DNA of 56,212 bases from Ophiocordyceps camponoti-saundersi (nom. inval.) (GCA_003339415.1 PDHQ01000231.1:1-56212); one strand, 5' to 3'; positions 41,675 to 54,458 are shown, counted from the first letter of the stretch. A program made the numbers and translations. Notes: generated by a model from the letters alone, not told the origin.

Positions 41675-43570
41675 AACTTTTATATATTTTTTAAACTCCA
41701 CGCTTATAATAACGGAGATATAGACTTTTTTTTATATTATAAGTAAACTCCGCTCCCTGTATTACCTTATAATAATAATAAGCCGCGCCCGAAGTAATTC
41801 TAAAAGGGAGGGTAATATTATATAAGTTAAATATAACTATAAAATTTTTTTACTTAGAATATAACTTTACTCTAAGTTATAATAGCCTTAAACTTAAAAG
41901 TTTATTATATTTATTATTTTATTAAAAGCTAAGGTAAATATTAATAAGATTATTTCGAAAAATATTTAATTTTTTATATAAATTATTTTTAAATTAATAA
42001 TAAAGTTTTAAAAGGTTCGCGGAGGCGCCTTTTTTACTTTAATTTTATTAATTAGTAATATCTCCTTAGCTATTATAGTTATAATTTCCTCTTTTTTCTA
42101 TAGCTTTAAAGGGAGTAAAACTCCTTTAATATAAGCTATAATTATAGCTAAAGCGTTAAAAAAAACTATTAAAAAGTACGTTTTTAAGTAATATAAAGAA
42201 TAGCTTATAATTTACTTTAACTTTATTATTATATTATTTTAAATTTAAGGCTTTAAAATAATTATTAAAAATATTAATTATAAATTTTATAAGTAAAGCT
42301 AAGCTTTTATAATAAAATAATTACTTAATAATAATATTATAATAATATTTTAAAATATTATTTATAAGCTTTAGTTTAATTTAAAGTAGCTTTAGGCTAC
42401 TTTTTAAAAAACAATATTTTATTACTAAAAGTTATACCGTTATTATAAAAAAAGTATTAATATAAGCCTTATAATAAAGTAATAAGAAAGCCTTTTAGAA
42501 AAAGATTAAATTATTAAATAAAATCTTAATAATATAATTATATATAAAAAGATATTATTTTAAAACTTAGCAGAGTTTCTTAATAATTATTACTAATAAT
42601 ATAATAAATATAAATTAGATTTATAATAAAGGTATAATAATATAAATAGAGATTTATAATAAAGGTATAATAATATAAATAAAGATTTATAATAAAGGTA
42701 TAGTAATATAAAGAATAATTTTTAGTATTAAACTTTATATATTAAAAATCTAACTTTAATCATATTTTAAATATTATAAAGTTAAATATATTACTAAATA
42801 TTATATTATAAAGCTATAATATAATAAGTATTTTATTACTTTATATATAAAGGGTAAGATTATTAACTTTATAGCTTATAAAAAAGATTATATTATTACC
42901 CTTTTTATTAAAAGTTTTACTTTAAGTAAAGTTAATTTTATTTTTAGATAAGAGTAATATAAGATTATATAATATATATATATATTTCTTAACCTTTAAA
43001 GTTTATAAACTAAACCTTTATATATATTACTCTTTCTCTTTTTTTAATATTAATTAAAGTTTAATAATAGCTGGAGCGGAAATACTAAAAAGTAAATATA
43101 ATAATACTTTTTTTCACCCCCTTTCTAAACTTATTTATAACTTTATTATAATAAGCTAGCTATTTTTTAAAATTAGCTATTATAAGGCTTATTATAAGAT
43201 AGTAAAACTTTTATATATTTCTTAGCTTAAATTAAATAAATTATTAAAAACGCTATAATTAAATATAAGGATTTAGTTTATAATAATAATAATAGCTAAG
43301 AGGATAAATAATTATATAAATTTTATATTAAACTTAATTTATCTTCACCCTTATTATTATAAGCTTTATTTTAAGGGAAATATTAGCTTTCTAATTATTA
43401 GTTATTACTTAACTTATTAAATATATAAAGTATTAGGTATAAGCGGGGTTTAACTTAAAGCTAAGGTAATATTTAAAAGGAGGGTTTTACTCTAAGTTCT
43501 CTAGTTTTCCCCCCTTTAAAATATATATAAGATAGTTTTAAGCTATATTAAGTATACTAGCATATAATTT
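41675..43570 (+). repeat. Family A repeat, copy 4
   Basis: Parallel to copy 3 over its whole length. It is about 40-50 bp longer, mostly because a 33-bp segment is triplicated at 42,618-42,711. It ends in an (ATT)n run at about 43,570-43,586, followed within 3 bp by a tRNA-like sequence. No protein motif was recognised. Confidence 0.8.
42618..42711. repeat. 33-bp tandem repeat inside family A copy 4
   Basis: The unit begins GATTTATAATAAAGGTATAA and recurs at 42,618, 42,651 and 42,684. Copy 3 has a single unit at the matching place (about 23,270). Confidence 0.85.
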
Positions 43571-43588
43571 ATTATTATTATTATTACT

Positions 43589-43669
43589 GCCCTTTTAGCG
43601 TAATAGTTAAGCGCTTAGAAATATTAGTCTCTTATAAGCGAGGTAGTTAGTTCGAATCCGGGGGAGGGC
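43589..43669 (+). other. tRNA-like (SINE head?) sequence, copy 2
   Basis: 81 nt. GCCCTTT pairs with GGAGGGC as a seven-pair acceptor stem with two G-T pairs. GCG/CGC can form a D stem, and TAGCGTAATAG fits the A box. CTCTT/AAGCGAG suggests a long variable arm. AGTTCGAATCC is a good B box. The anticodon stem does not pair convincingly, and the T stem is weak. It retains more G+C than its surroundings. It resembles 27,843-27,918. A tRNA-derived SINE is the preferred reading, but a damaged Ser/Leu-type tRNA gene cannot be excluded. Confidence 0.55.
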
Positions 43670-45036
43670 ATAGGTATTTTTTACCTTAACTATATAGCTA
43701 GGGTATAGTCTAACCTTAGCATAACCCTAGTAAGAGTAATAACCTTGCCTAGTTTACGATAAATATAGTTAAGGGGCTATAATAATATAAGTTATTAAGG
43801 GACTAAGGACCCCTTAATAATAACTATAAAACACCTTAATAGCTAAAAAGCTAGGAACTAATTTAATAATAAAGTATAATTATAAAATTAGTTAATTAGC
43901 TAATTTTAAAACCTTTGCTAAGTATTATTAATATATATATTAGAATTATTTAGGACTTAGATAAGATATATAATAAGAAGTATAAGTACCTCTCGCTTAG
44001 GATTAGCGTAACTTAAGATAATACTTATAATAGTTAAGTTTTTTTATATAATAAATTTAGCCTGCTAGCTAGCTAATAGTATTAAGTAAAAAGTTTTCCT
44101 CTAAGTCTTTTAGTTTTTCCTTTTTATTAAATAAGTATATACTTAGATATTTTATAAGTTTTTAGTATAATTTAATATATATATATATTATTATTACTAA
44201 TAAGTAACTAGCGTTTATATTAAAGTTAGTATATGTAAGGGCTTAATTTTAAGAAAAAATAATTAAAGTTTCTTTTATTATTTCTTTTATTAATATTTTT
44301 TTTATATTTATTTTACTATACTTATATGTATATTATTTAAGTTATAAGAGAAAGTTAATTATAATTAATAAAAAAAGGCTAATTATTTATTATTATAACA
44401 CGCGCTTAAAGAGAAGTTTAATAATAAAAATAAATATACTTAAGGAAAAATATATATTAAACTTAGCTAAAAACTATTAGGGGCTTATATAAAGTTTAAT
44501 TAAATAATCCCTTAACTTCTTTTTTCTCTTAAAAGCTTTTAAGAATTAGAATATAAAAAGTAATTAAAATAGGATAAAGGCTATTATTAAGTATATAATA
44601 TAAATTAGTTTCTCTTAAGAGAATAAAAAATTAAGTAAATAATTAGCTCTTAATTTTATCTTTATAGCTATTATAAAAATTATATATTATAACTTAAATC
44701 TTAAAAAAAACTTATAATAAAAACTTTATTAAATAAAATTAGATTTAATTTTAAACTTTATTATTTTTTATAATAATTTACTATTTTTAATTTAAACTTT
44801 AAAATCTTAAATACTTAATTAAATAGTTTATTTTTCTTATTCCTCTTTCTTATTATCTTTATATAGAAAATTAACTTCTTATTTTTTTCTTTATAAAAAA
44901 TTACTATTTAGCTTATCCCCTTATAGCTAGAGATCCCCCCTTTATATTAGTTAAAGATAATTATTACCTAAGAAGTTACGCCTCTTATATATCTACTATA
45001 CTCGCTTAGGGTGTCCTTTTTCCCCTATTAAAGTAG
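43670..45036. other. Unassigned DNA after tRNA-like head
   Basis: The first ~230 bp (to about 43,900) are less A+T-rich, keep CpA/TpG (TTAGCATAACC, CCTTGCCTAG) and may be the SINE body; GGACCCCTTAA also follows copy 1 at 27,932. The remainder to 45,036 is A+T-rich without a recognisable gene. Confidence 0.4.
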
Positions 45037-45169
45037 GGCGGGCGTAGGCTATATATAAACTATAACCCTAGGTATATATACTATATATATTTTAAACACT
45101 TTTAAGTTATATATTTTATATTAATAGAGTTAGCTTGTTATAAAAGTAATAAAGTGTAAGACTTTTATA
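45037..45169 (+). repeat. Partial X-family LTR (right half)
   Basis: From about 45,037 the sequence follows the right half of the X LTR (GGCTATATATAAACTATAACC, then the TAAGTTAT...TTAGCTTGTTATA region) and ends ACTTTTATA at 45,169 like X1's 5' LTR. The left half is missing or unrecognisable. It is a truncated or diverged solo LTR, 150 bp from element Z. Confidence 0.7.
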
Positions 45170-45321
45170 ATCTTAATAAGCTACTTTTATACTTAATACC
45201 TTTTAGTAACTTATTACTACCTTAAGCACTTTTTAAAATAAAATAACTTTCTTTATATTTTTTCTTATAATTATTAATATTATAATCTAAGCGTCTTACT
45301 ATTTCTTTTTTAGTATCCGTT

Positions 45322-45528
45322 TACTAGATAAACAGCCGAGTCACCTAACTATTAAAGATAGCCTTATATAGCTATAAAATAGCACGATAAAAGGAAACCT
45401 ATATATAGGCAGCAAAGTAAGGTTAATTATATATAAATTAGAAAAGCCTAAGCTATCTATTTATATCTAAAGTATAAGAGTTATATTTATATAACTAAGT
45501 TAAGTTAAGTAACCTATACCTACTATTA
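45322..45528 (-). repeat. 3' LTR of Z (left), fully RIP-mutated
   Basis: Aligns over its length with 54,252-54,458. Where the right copy reads GTCACACCTATGTGAC, this copy reads GTTATATTTATATAAC, which shows the direction of mutation. CCGAGTCACC near 45,335 is one of few surviving CpA sites. Confidence 0.92.
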
Positions 45529-46148
45529 TATTTACTACTATATAGAGATAGTTTAAGGTATTTATCCCCTTCTAGGACTAAGGAAAGAAAAAGAAAATAA
45601 TAAAAAGAAGAAAAAAAAGAAAGAATATATATAAATTAAGCTTTAGATAATAATCCCTTTACCCTTAACTATACTTTATTAAGGCCTACCTTAATTTTAC
45701 TATACTTAGTATTTACTTTATTACTTATTATTACTATATTCGCCTCTAAGAGTATTAAGCGGTTTAAATTATTTTTAGTTAACGTAATTAATATATCTAT
45801 CTTATCTTCTATAATCTTTAATTTATTAGGGGCTTATATAGGAAGGCTTAAGTTACTAATTATATTAAGTATCTCTTAGGCGTAGGCTAATAATTTATAA
45901 ATATAAGTTATAGTCCGCCTTAAGTTTAATCGTGCTTAGCTAGATAGACTCTTAAGTAAGGACTCGATAAGATAGTTACCTAAATCGACACTTTCTAATA
46001 TAAGTGCCCGTCTCCTATATCTTTTCTTTACTTAACTTCTTATTATAATAAGGGGCTTAGTAATAGTAAGGTTTGCTAAATTAGAAGTTATAAGCTAAGG
46101 AGTAGCTTAGGGAGTTATCTATATTATAGGTTACGGATTAAGTTTATT
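45529..46148. other. Z interior next to 3' LTR, unassigned
   Basis: Decayed element interior. A purine run at 45,585-45,625 (AAGGAAAGAAAAAGAAAAT and similar) lies on the plus strand. No PPT on the minus strand was obvious next to the LTR. Confidence 0.4.
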
Positions 46149-46634
46149 CTAAGCTATAATCTTAAGGTATAATACTTAAGTTATAATATATATTTCCTTT
46201 AAGGTAAAACCTAAGGCTAGTATTTAGGTAATAGGGCCCGGTAACGGTAATTATCCTTAAGCTATTATCGGCTATTTTAGCGCTAAGTATTTCTTAGGCC
46301 TTTTCCTAGAAAGCTTCCCCTTAAGGGGCTAGACTATTATTAATCTTTCCTTCGTAATATATAAAGATTAAGATATAAACTTATTCTATTCGTTAATCTA
46401 ATAATAAGTTTATCGATATATTACCCTTAGAATAGACCGATAGAGATACTTAAGGTCCCTTAAAAATATATTCTTAGCTATAATTTCTAATCGCCTAAGG
46501 TATCCTAACTTAGACGCTAGTTTAGGGAAATTAGTTAGCGGGTTAATAATATTTACGTTAAGGAAATTAATAATAATATTAAATATTTAAACTAAGTATA
46601 TAGGTATAAGAGGGAATATTAGAGGGTACTAAGT
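46149..46634 (-). pseudogene. Extra decayed frame of Z downstream of integrase
   Basis: Read on the minus strand, a frame can be followed for about 160 codons with scattered TAA/TAG and long stop-free stretches, for example P-L-T-N-F-P-K-L-A-S-K-L-G-Y-L-R-R-L-E. It lies about 1.7 kb beyond the integrase catalytic motif, further than a normal integrase C-terminus or chromodomain reaches, and in the env-like or extra-ORF position of some Gypsy elements. I do not recognise the product, and no signal peptide or membrane segment is evident. The true limits are unknown. Confidence 0.35.
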
Positions 46635-47699
46635 TATTATAATATCCTCGATCTTTTATATTTCCTTTATTTTTACCTTAAGCTAAGTAAGCTTTTAAGG
46701 CTATTATATAGATCTTATTATAAGCTATACGATCTACTATCTTATTATAGCTTAACTATATAAAGTATTACTTATTACTATAATAATAGCCGGCGATAGC
46801 TTCGTAAAAGCTAAATATAAAAGTTATATTTATTCTAATAAGTGCTTTTTAACTAAGTAATATTTAGCCTACCTAAAAGCTACCTTAGCTTTAACGAAGA
46901 AGGTAGTAATTATAAGTCTAACTTTTAACTAGACGGGGTCCTTAGTATTAGGTATATCTAAGTAATCGAGTATTATTTATAAGTTAAGCTATACCTTAAA
47001 GTATTTATAAACTATCTTTCTATTTATCGCCTTATTAGTAACTTATCTTAAGCTTTTAAATAGCTAGTATAGGTTTTAAGGCCTCTTATATATCGTAATA
47101 TCGCCCTTTCTAAGGCTTATAATAAAAGGGATAGGGCTGCTAAGGTTTATATAAGGGGGGATAGCTACGAGTATAAGATTTTTATTAGAAGTAAAGTTAT
47201 TACCTATTTCTATATCGTCCTATATTAGTATATTAAAAAGCTCTTAATTTATAAGATCTAGTATAATATCGGTTACTTATAGTAGTACGTTAATAGGCGT
47301 CTAGGAAATTATATCTGCTAAGTATATAACTATAAGTTAAAGCTATCTAAGTATATTATAGTAAGAGGAAACCTTAACGGTAAGATAAGTTAAAGTAAAT
47401 ATAGTAGATATAAGAGAAAGAGGGTATATAAGAAAGAAAAGAGAAGAGAGAAATAACCGAAAGAGAAAATACTTAGGTTTAGGTTAGTAAGGCGAAAAAG
47501 TAAGTCCCTTTAAAATCGTCGTAAGCTAGCTAATATAGCTAGTATCTACTAATTATCGCTTCTTAGGTATTTAAGCTATATAAGGAAGTGCTTTAATAAG
47601 TTCTAATAAAAGGTTAAGTTTATTATACCTTTAATTATAATACCGTTTATATAGCGAATTATTTATAAGATTTTTCCTACCTATTAGTTTAGCTTAAAA

Positions 47700-48700
47700 A
47701 GGCTAACTTAAGTTAGCTATAGCTTAGTAAGTTTACCTTCCCTAGCTACGTATATAAGATTACTTAGCTTAAATCTAGCTATCTTAACTATTTCCTAGTA
47801 ATATCTGCGGCCTTTAGCTTCTAGTTTAAACTTAGCCTTTACTAAGCCCCTTCGGTTAGAGGCTTTAGTAATATAATATAGAACTAAATTAGTATATTAA
47901 CCTCTTATAAGCTATTCTACTTTCTTATTAGCTTTAAGAGCCTTAAAAATTTCTAAGGATAGGGTAAGGGGTAATAACCTATTTTACTATATACTATATA
48001 AAATCTTAGATAGCGAGAAACTAAGTATTTAAACTATCTTATAATTTAGCTATCTTATAACTTTCGATAAGTAGTCTAACTAAGATAATTCCTTAAGCTT
48101 AGCTTAATTTAGGACTTATAAGAAGATCTAATTTATAACTTCGATAAGGCTAATATTTCGGTAAAACTTAGATAGGGCTAAGATATAAGTAACGCGTCGA
48201 GCTTTTAGGAAGGCGGCTATTTCTCTAAATAAGAAGGTAGATCTAAGGTCTAAGTATATAGCTATAAGCGTAAGGGCTATAAAGTCTATTTAGCTTCGTA
48301 GTTAAATTAGGGTTTCTAATATACCTATTATCTAGCACGCTATTAACTAAGCAAACCTTAAGAAGTAGTCGATAATAACTAGCACGAACTTAGCGCTATT
48401 ACTAATAGTAAGGAATAGCTTAATATAATCTATACTAATAACTTAGAATAGGGCGCTAATAATAATAGGCTAATCTAGTAACTTAGGCACGCGAGGTATA
48501 AAGAATAAATACTTAGTATAGCTTTTTACATAAGCTATAATATTTTAAGCTATATCTAGCTAAAAGATATAAGTAAAGAGTTATCTATATATTAGCTTTA
48601 GGCTAAAGTATCTTACTTTATTATAAGCCTATCTTAGTACTTTAGGCACCTTATCTAGTAAAAAGTAACGCTGCTAATTTTTAGATAGGTAGCGATATAA
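47700..48700 (-). pseudogene. Integrase relic of Z
   Basis: Around 48,351-48,390 the minus strand reads K-F-V-L-V-I-I-D-Y-F-L-R-F-A. This is the Gypsy integrase core strand carrying the first catalytic Asp (usual form ...VVVDYFSRFAWA). Ser has become Leu, and the Trp codon after Ala is now TAG, both expected RIP outcomes. Other catalytic residues were not placed. The enzyme would have inserted element DNA into the host genome. Region limits are estimates. Confidence 0.75.
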
Positions 48701-49549
48701 GAGGATATACCGCTTAAGGTACTATCGAAAAGATAAGGCTTATTATTTTACTTATACTAATCTAATCTAATCCCGAGGATTAGTTAATCTTCCCTTAGTT
48801 AGCTATCTAACTAGTTCCTTATACTAAGTATTTTAAGCAAATCTAGCTAAAGATATAAAGGTATTAGGCTATCTTAGAGTAACTATTATTAATATAAGTT
48901 TCTTAGGTAATTTCTATCTTATTTATTATTATAATAACTTAAGGGTATCTTATTATAGCTAAGATAGCTTAAGTAGGGCTTACCTAGACTTATCTACTAG
49001 TAGTATCTTAATCTTATCACCTCTTAAATATTTAAGTAAGTTCTTAAAGCTAGTTTTTCTATCCTTCTATCTTTATAGGCCCTTACCTAAGTTAAAGTAG
49101 CCGAAATCTATAGTATCTAGAATATTATAATTATTAGACGGGAATAAAGTCCGTAATAGGCCGTTTACTATAATATTTCTATTTTTAGAAATATATTCGA
49201 GGATAATATTAAGCTGCCTTAGCTCTATTACCTACTTAGTATAGATACCCTTATATCCTTCTACCTTTAGGAACTAAGTTAAAAGTAGGTAATTAGTAAA
49301 GATTACTAATAGCTAGATAGTATAAAAAAAGTGCTTATATCGTTAGTAAAACTCGATAATAGTATAAAGTTCCCTCTTATACGTCCCGTAATTCCGCTAG
49401 GTTTTTATAAATAGGAAAGAATTATAAAGAATAGGTACTTTAACTTTATCTTTTTCTTATAATATAATATAGCTTATACTATACTTCGATATATTAGTAT
49501 AAACCTATACTAGCTTATTAAGCTTAGGGCTATATATTACTATTATAGC

Positions 49550-50700
49550 TTTAGCTATAGATTTTAAGATTATAAAAAAGAGGGCTTTATATAAGCCTTA
49601 AACGAAGAGTATATTCCTAATAAGTTTAGTTAGAGGTTTAGAGAGCTCCGTATAGTTAGTAATCTATCTTTAATATAAGCTTATAGCCCCTAAGAAAGCT
49701 TAAACTTATCGCTAATTTACTAGCATAAGCTAGTTCTTAATTTTCTATAGCCGGCTAAGCTTTATCGTAATCTAACCTCCTATATAGTATACCTATCCGA
49801 TAGTAAAGATATTCGTTATTCCTAGGAAGACCTTCTTAAAACTTAACCGGAGGAGAGCTTATAGTAATCGCGGTAAGAAGTAGTTCTTAATAAACTACTA
49901 CTACTCCTTAAAGCTTATATACTTAGTAAAAATATCGTTAATATAGTTATTTAAAGGTATAATATAATTATTTTCTAAAGGTATTACTAGTAGCGATAGC
50001 TTAGGTAAAGGTTTAGGTATAGCCTTAAAAGCTAACTTTATTATTTTAGTAAAGCTATAAGCCGCTAACTAAGTTCCTTATAGAAGTCTTATTAGTTATA
50101 ATTAAGAAAAACTTAGGATTTAGAACGCTAGAATATAACGAAGCTTAGGGGCTATAAGTATAGCTTAGTAGCTATATTTTAAATTAAATATATTAAATAA
50201 ACTAATTTTAAGGTTTAAAAGTCGGTTATAAAGTTCTAATAATAGGGGAATCGTAATACTTAGTAAGTTTTTATTTATATTATAGTAATTTATTATTAGC
50301 CTTTACTTAGCTTAAGGATTAGATTCGTCTTTAATAATAATAATAAGTTTAGCTAATTACTAGCTTAGTTTACTATTAGCTATTACTATATACTTATAAA
50401 TCCTAAAGTTAATATTTTTACGAATAATCTTCTCTATCTAATACCGCTATAAAATATTCTATCTTCTCTTTTAACTATAGTACTATAGTTTTATCTTAGG
50501 TATAATCTTTAAGTAATATAAGAAAAGGTCCGTTAGTAATATATCCCTTATATCTTAACCCTTAAGGTTACGATATATATAAAATATATATATAATCTCC
50601 TCCCTTAAGTATTTTAAGATTAAGGGTCCGAGCGTAATATTATATAAGTTAAATTATTTTATAACTAAGTCTCTATTAATAGTTTAGTCGATATCTTATC
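49550..50700 (-). pseudogene. Reverse transcriptase/RNase H relic of Z
   Basis: The minus strand encodes Y-I-N-D-I-F at 49,931-49,945, a one-step G-to-A change (TTGAC to TTAAC) from the RT catalytic YIDDIF. Downstream in sense, at 49,602-49,700, it reads K-A-F-L-G-A-I-S-L-Y-x-R-x-I-T-N-Y, then E-L-S-K-P-L-T-K-L-I. That is the RT-RNase H connection of Gypsy pol (FLGxxxFYRRxIxxY...PLTxL). These two motifs establish both the superfamily and the strand. Stops at former CAA, CAG and TGG codons inactivate it. Confidence 0.85.
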
Positions 50701-50999
50701 GCTAAACTTTTCTCTATATTAGAAATAAGGATATTAGGGGTTTTATTATTTAGGGACCCGGCTAATATTATCTATCTAGCCTTTAATATCGCTTAATATT
50801 AAAGGTAACCTCTAAGCTAGCTATTACTCCCTCGATTATAAGAAGCTTAAGTAGTAGCTATTTAAAGTAAAATAAAGCTAGTATAAAATAATCTTAAAAC
50901 TTAGCTTTAATACTTATATTATCTCTCCTCGTTAGTTAAGGTATATAATAAACTAGAAAAGTAATTAGGTTAAAGTAAAAATATTTAAAAGATAATATA

Positions 51000-53900
51000 A
51001 AAATATAAGCCTCCTATAAATATAGTTTAGTAATATACTTAGGTTATTATTAATATTCTAATTTAAAAATTCTATATTAGATATATAGTTAGTATTAAAG
51101 CTATCTATATTTAAGTTTATATCTTTTCTTAAAAATAAGGAAAAATCTAAAAATATTCCGATAAATTTCTTTAATAAAGGTAGCGTATTAGGGGCGAGTA
51201 TAATCTTTTACTAGTTAGTAAAAGCTATAATTAGGCCTTTTAATATAATTAGTTTATCCCCTTTAGAAGTCCTGCCGATCTTAATAATACTTTTTTATAT
51301 ATCGATAATAGCTTTAATATCGAAAAACTATAGGAGTCCTAAGATAATAGGGACGTTATCTAAAGCTATAAACTTATTTTTAAGCTTAATAATAGCCTAA
51401 ATTTCCCTATCGATACCTTATATAAAAACTTAAAAAATAGTAAAATTTTAAATTAGCTACTTTCTTATATTAGTAGTTATTATAAGTAACCCTTAGAACC
51501 TTATATTACTTAGGGGCCTAGTTTTAATATTATATCTATAAATAAAGTTAAGGTTAAGAAAATTTATTTAGAATCCTTAATTAGCTAAAATAGTAATAGG
51601 GGATAGCTTAAGGGATATACGCTTATTTAGTTTATTAAATATAATAATATATAGGACTCTAAATTACTTAGTAAAATTCTCTTACTATAATTTAGTATTT
51701 ACTATAAATTAGTTAAATCTAATAGTATTACTATTTACTATTATTACCTTAGCTTTAGGTTTAGCCTTAGCCTTACCTTTTCCTTTCTTTATCTTAGTTA
51801 AAGCTTATTACTTACGTAATAATAGGTATCGGAATTACTTAGCGCCCTCTAAACTTACCTACTAGAAGTTAACTAGGTTAATTAGTATAATAAAATATTT
51901 TACTAGCTTAACTTAATTAATATTACTTATATTATCTTTAGCCTATACCTCTACTAATCCTCTCGGAGCTTATCGAAATATATATAGCTTATTAAAAAAT
52001 CCTATACTTAGGTCCTTTATAACCTTAGCTAGTTTCTTATAACGGAGTATAGCTTTAAGATCTAAAGCTAGTCTAAAAGTCTCTTCGATAATATTTAAGC
52101 GTAAGGATCGGCGCTTAATAAGATAACGGTTATCTAAGCCTACTACTATAATAATTATTATAAGTACCTTTTAGATAATCTTATTAAGTTTAACTTTATT
52201 ATCCTTTATTAGTATAATCTAGTTTAACTTATTTACTAGGCTTTCCTTTAGATCTAACTTATTTATTATAATAATAGGGGTTACTTAGGTAGTAGGAGTA
52301 GTATTTCCCCGGTCTAAGCTTAACTCTAATAAGACTATATTTAAGTAAATTTAGCTAGATAAATTACCTATTAACTTACCTAATATATTATATAGCTATT
52401 AGATTAGTTTTTAGGTTAAGGATTATTCTAAGTAATTATTAGACCTAATACTAACTTAGTATATTAGAATCTACTATATTAGCGCTAATAGTAGGATAGC
52501 TAGACCCCTAATACCTAGGGTATTAGTAGACTTACTAAAGATAAGCCTCTTAAGGATATCTTTCTCCTAAGCTTATAAACTCTTATAGAATAAAGTAAAA
52601 TAATTTAATACCTTATAGCTCGCTTCCCTATATTAAATATATATAGGTTAATTCTAAGGAAAAGAGAGGGTATTATTAATATAAATATTTAATAAATTCT
52701 TAATATTATAACTTATTATAGTAAAACCTACCTACTTAGGTGCTTAGTATCCTATTATCTTAAGAAGCTTAGAGTTACCTTATCTTTAACCTTAACCTTA
52801 ACTAACTTTATTAAGTTTATTCTAATAATTAGGTTTCGCTATAATAAGTATTATAAATAGTATTATTTTATAAGTATCTTACTAAGGAGTATATTTAATA
52901 AAGAATATCTTAGCTAAGTTAGAGGCTATAAGTACCGCTTATTATTTTTATATTTAATTTTAAAAATCCTATCTTAGGGTAAAGCTTAAGCGCTATCTTA
53001 TTAGTATATTAAGTAAATACCTAAACTTCTTCTAGAAAAGATCCCTTATTATAGCTATAATAGCTACCTATTTTTAAACTTAGTAATTAGCTTATTTAGC
53101 TACTTAGATCTCTATAAAAGCTTAAACGATATTTTAAGCTTTTACTAAGCTAGTTAAGGCGATAGCTTATTATAATATAATAATATAATATAACTTTTAA
53201 TTAGTAATATTAAAAATAAACTTATAAATTATTATACTTAAGAATATACTCTTAAAAGCTAATAATAAGAGGCTACCTTAAATAAAGTCCTTAGTACTAA
53301 CTAATCGAAGCGTTTAGTAGGTCTTATAATAATAAGCTTAGAGAGACTCGCCTAAGCTTTAGCTAAATTATATTAGTATTCGTAGCTATTATAGAATATA
53401 ACTAAAAGTAAACTTTTCTTTTAAAATTATCTATAATAAATAAAGGTTATTAGGTATAGCTTTACTTATTCTAATACGCTTATAAATATTATAAAATATA
53501 ATATCGCTATTTATAAAATTTATAGCTTTACTTATTAGGTTAATATTTATAACTTTAATTTTCTTATTATAATATTTAATAGCTCCGTTAAGCTTAGTAA
53601 ATACTAAGTTAATAGCTTTTAGCTATTAGTAAATATTATTATTACCCCTAAACTTACCTATATCCTTATTAGTAAGGGTTTTAATAACTTAGCTATAGCT
53701 ATTTAAGGATAAGGGCTTATCTATATTTAAGCTTTAGTTTAGGTTTAGAATATTTTTAGCTATCTAAAAATAGGTATTAAAAAATAAGGGCTATTATCTA
53801 AGTTAAAAAGCTATAATAGATTTAGATAATATAGGGAATAAATTAAGATTAATAAAAACTAATATAGGGCTTAAATAAGAAAAAGATATTAGATATAATA

Positions 53901-54251
53901 ACTTTAATATATAGTTTTAGTATTTTTAGTATATATAAAAAAAAGAAAAGAGAAAAAAGGGGAGAAAAAAAAGAAGGGGATAAGTTAGGTATTTAGTCTA
54001 AGTAAGAGCTATTTATATCTATAAGCTAAAAGGTAGGAGGCTAGAACTATTAGGCCCTTATAGGTTAGGAAAGGGAAAAACTAAGTAAGGAAAGTTAGGT
54101 CTTAATTAGAGAGAAGGTCTAGGAGGAAAAGGGGGTAAAGATAAGGCTTTTAGTAATATTAGTTAAAAAGGCTAAGTTAGTTAGTTATATAGATCTAGTT
54201 TATAAAAAGTAAGGCGGTCGGCGCTAAGGGCTATAAGCCCCTTATCTTAGT
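51000..54251 (-). other. Z interior expected to hold gag and protease
   Basis: By position between the 5' LTR and RT this should be leader, gag and protease. I could not read a zinc knuckle or a protease DTG triad in the mutated sequence. A purine-rich plus-strand stretch lies at 53,935-53,985. Confidence 0.45.
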
Positions 54252-54458
54252 TATTAGATAAATAGCTAAGTTACCTAACTATTAGAGATAGCCTTATATA
54301 GCTATAAAATAGTATAATAAAAGGAAACCTATATATAGGTAGTAAAGTAAGGTTAATTATATATAAACTAGAAAAGCCTAAGCTATCTGTCTATATCTAA
54401 AGTATAAGAGTCACACCTATGTGACTAAGTTAGGTCAAGTGACCCGTGCCTGCTATCA
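54252..54458 (-). repeat. 5' LTR of Z (right), RIP boundary inside
   Basis: From 54,252 to about 54,385 this LTR is CpA-free like the rest of the element. From there to its end at 54,458 it keeps many CpA and TpG sites (GTCACACC, GTGAC, TCAAGTGACC, TGCTATCA). It ends 98 bp before the start codon of the HEI10-like gene. Its own transcription would run away from that gene. Confidence 0.92.

Larger units (their letters stand above)
45322..54458 (-). mobile_element. Ty3/Gypsy LTR retrotransposon Z (9.14 kb)
   Basis: Direct 207-bp LTRs (45,322-45,528 and 54,252-54,458) bound the element. In minus sense the 5' LTR starts TGATAGCAGG at 54,458. Minus-strand motifs appear in Gypsy order: RT Y-I-N-D-I (49,931-49,945), connection F-L-G-A-I-S (49,602-49,700), and integrase D-Y-F (48,351-48,390). 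No clean target duplication is seen: CCGTT and CCACC flank the element and differ only by transitions. The interior is RIP-mutated, but the outer end of the right LTR is not. About 2 kb beyond integrase holds an extra decayed frame. Confidence 0.92.

Noticed and set aside
43589..43669. Functional tRNA gene
   Set aside because: The acceptor stem and boxes are good, but the anticodon stem and T stem do not pair well and no anticodon can be assigned.
45037..45169. Full-length X LTR
   Set aside because: Only the right half can be aligned, and no start or partner LTR was found.
45317..45321. Target-site duplication of Z (CCGTT here, CCACC at 54,459-54,463)
   Set aside because: The two differ at three of five positions. 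All differences are transitions, so mutation could explain it, but the match is too weak to annotate.
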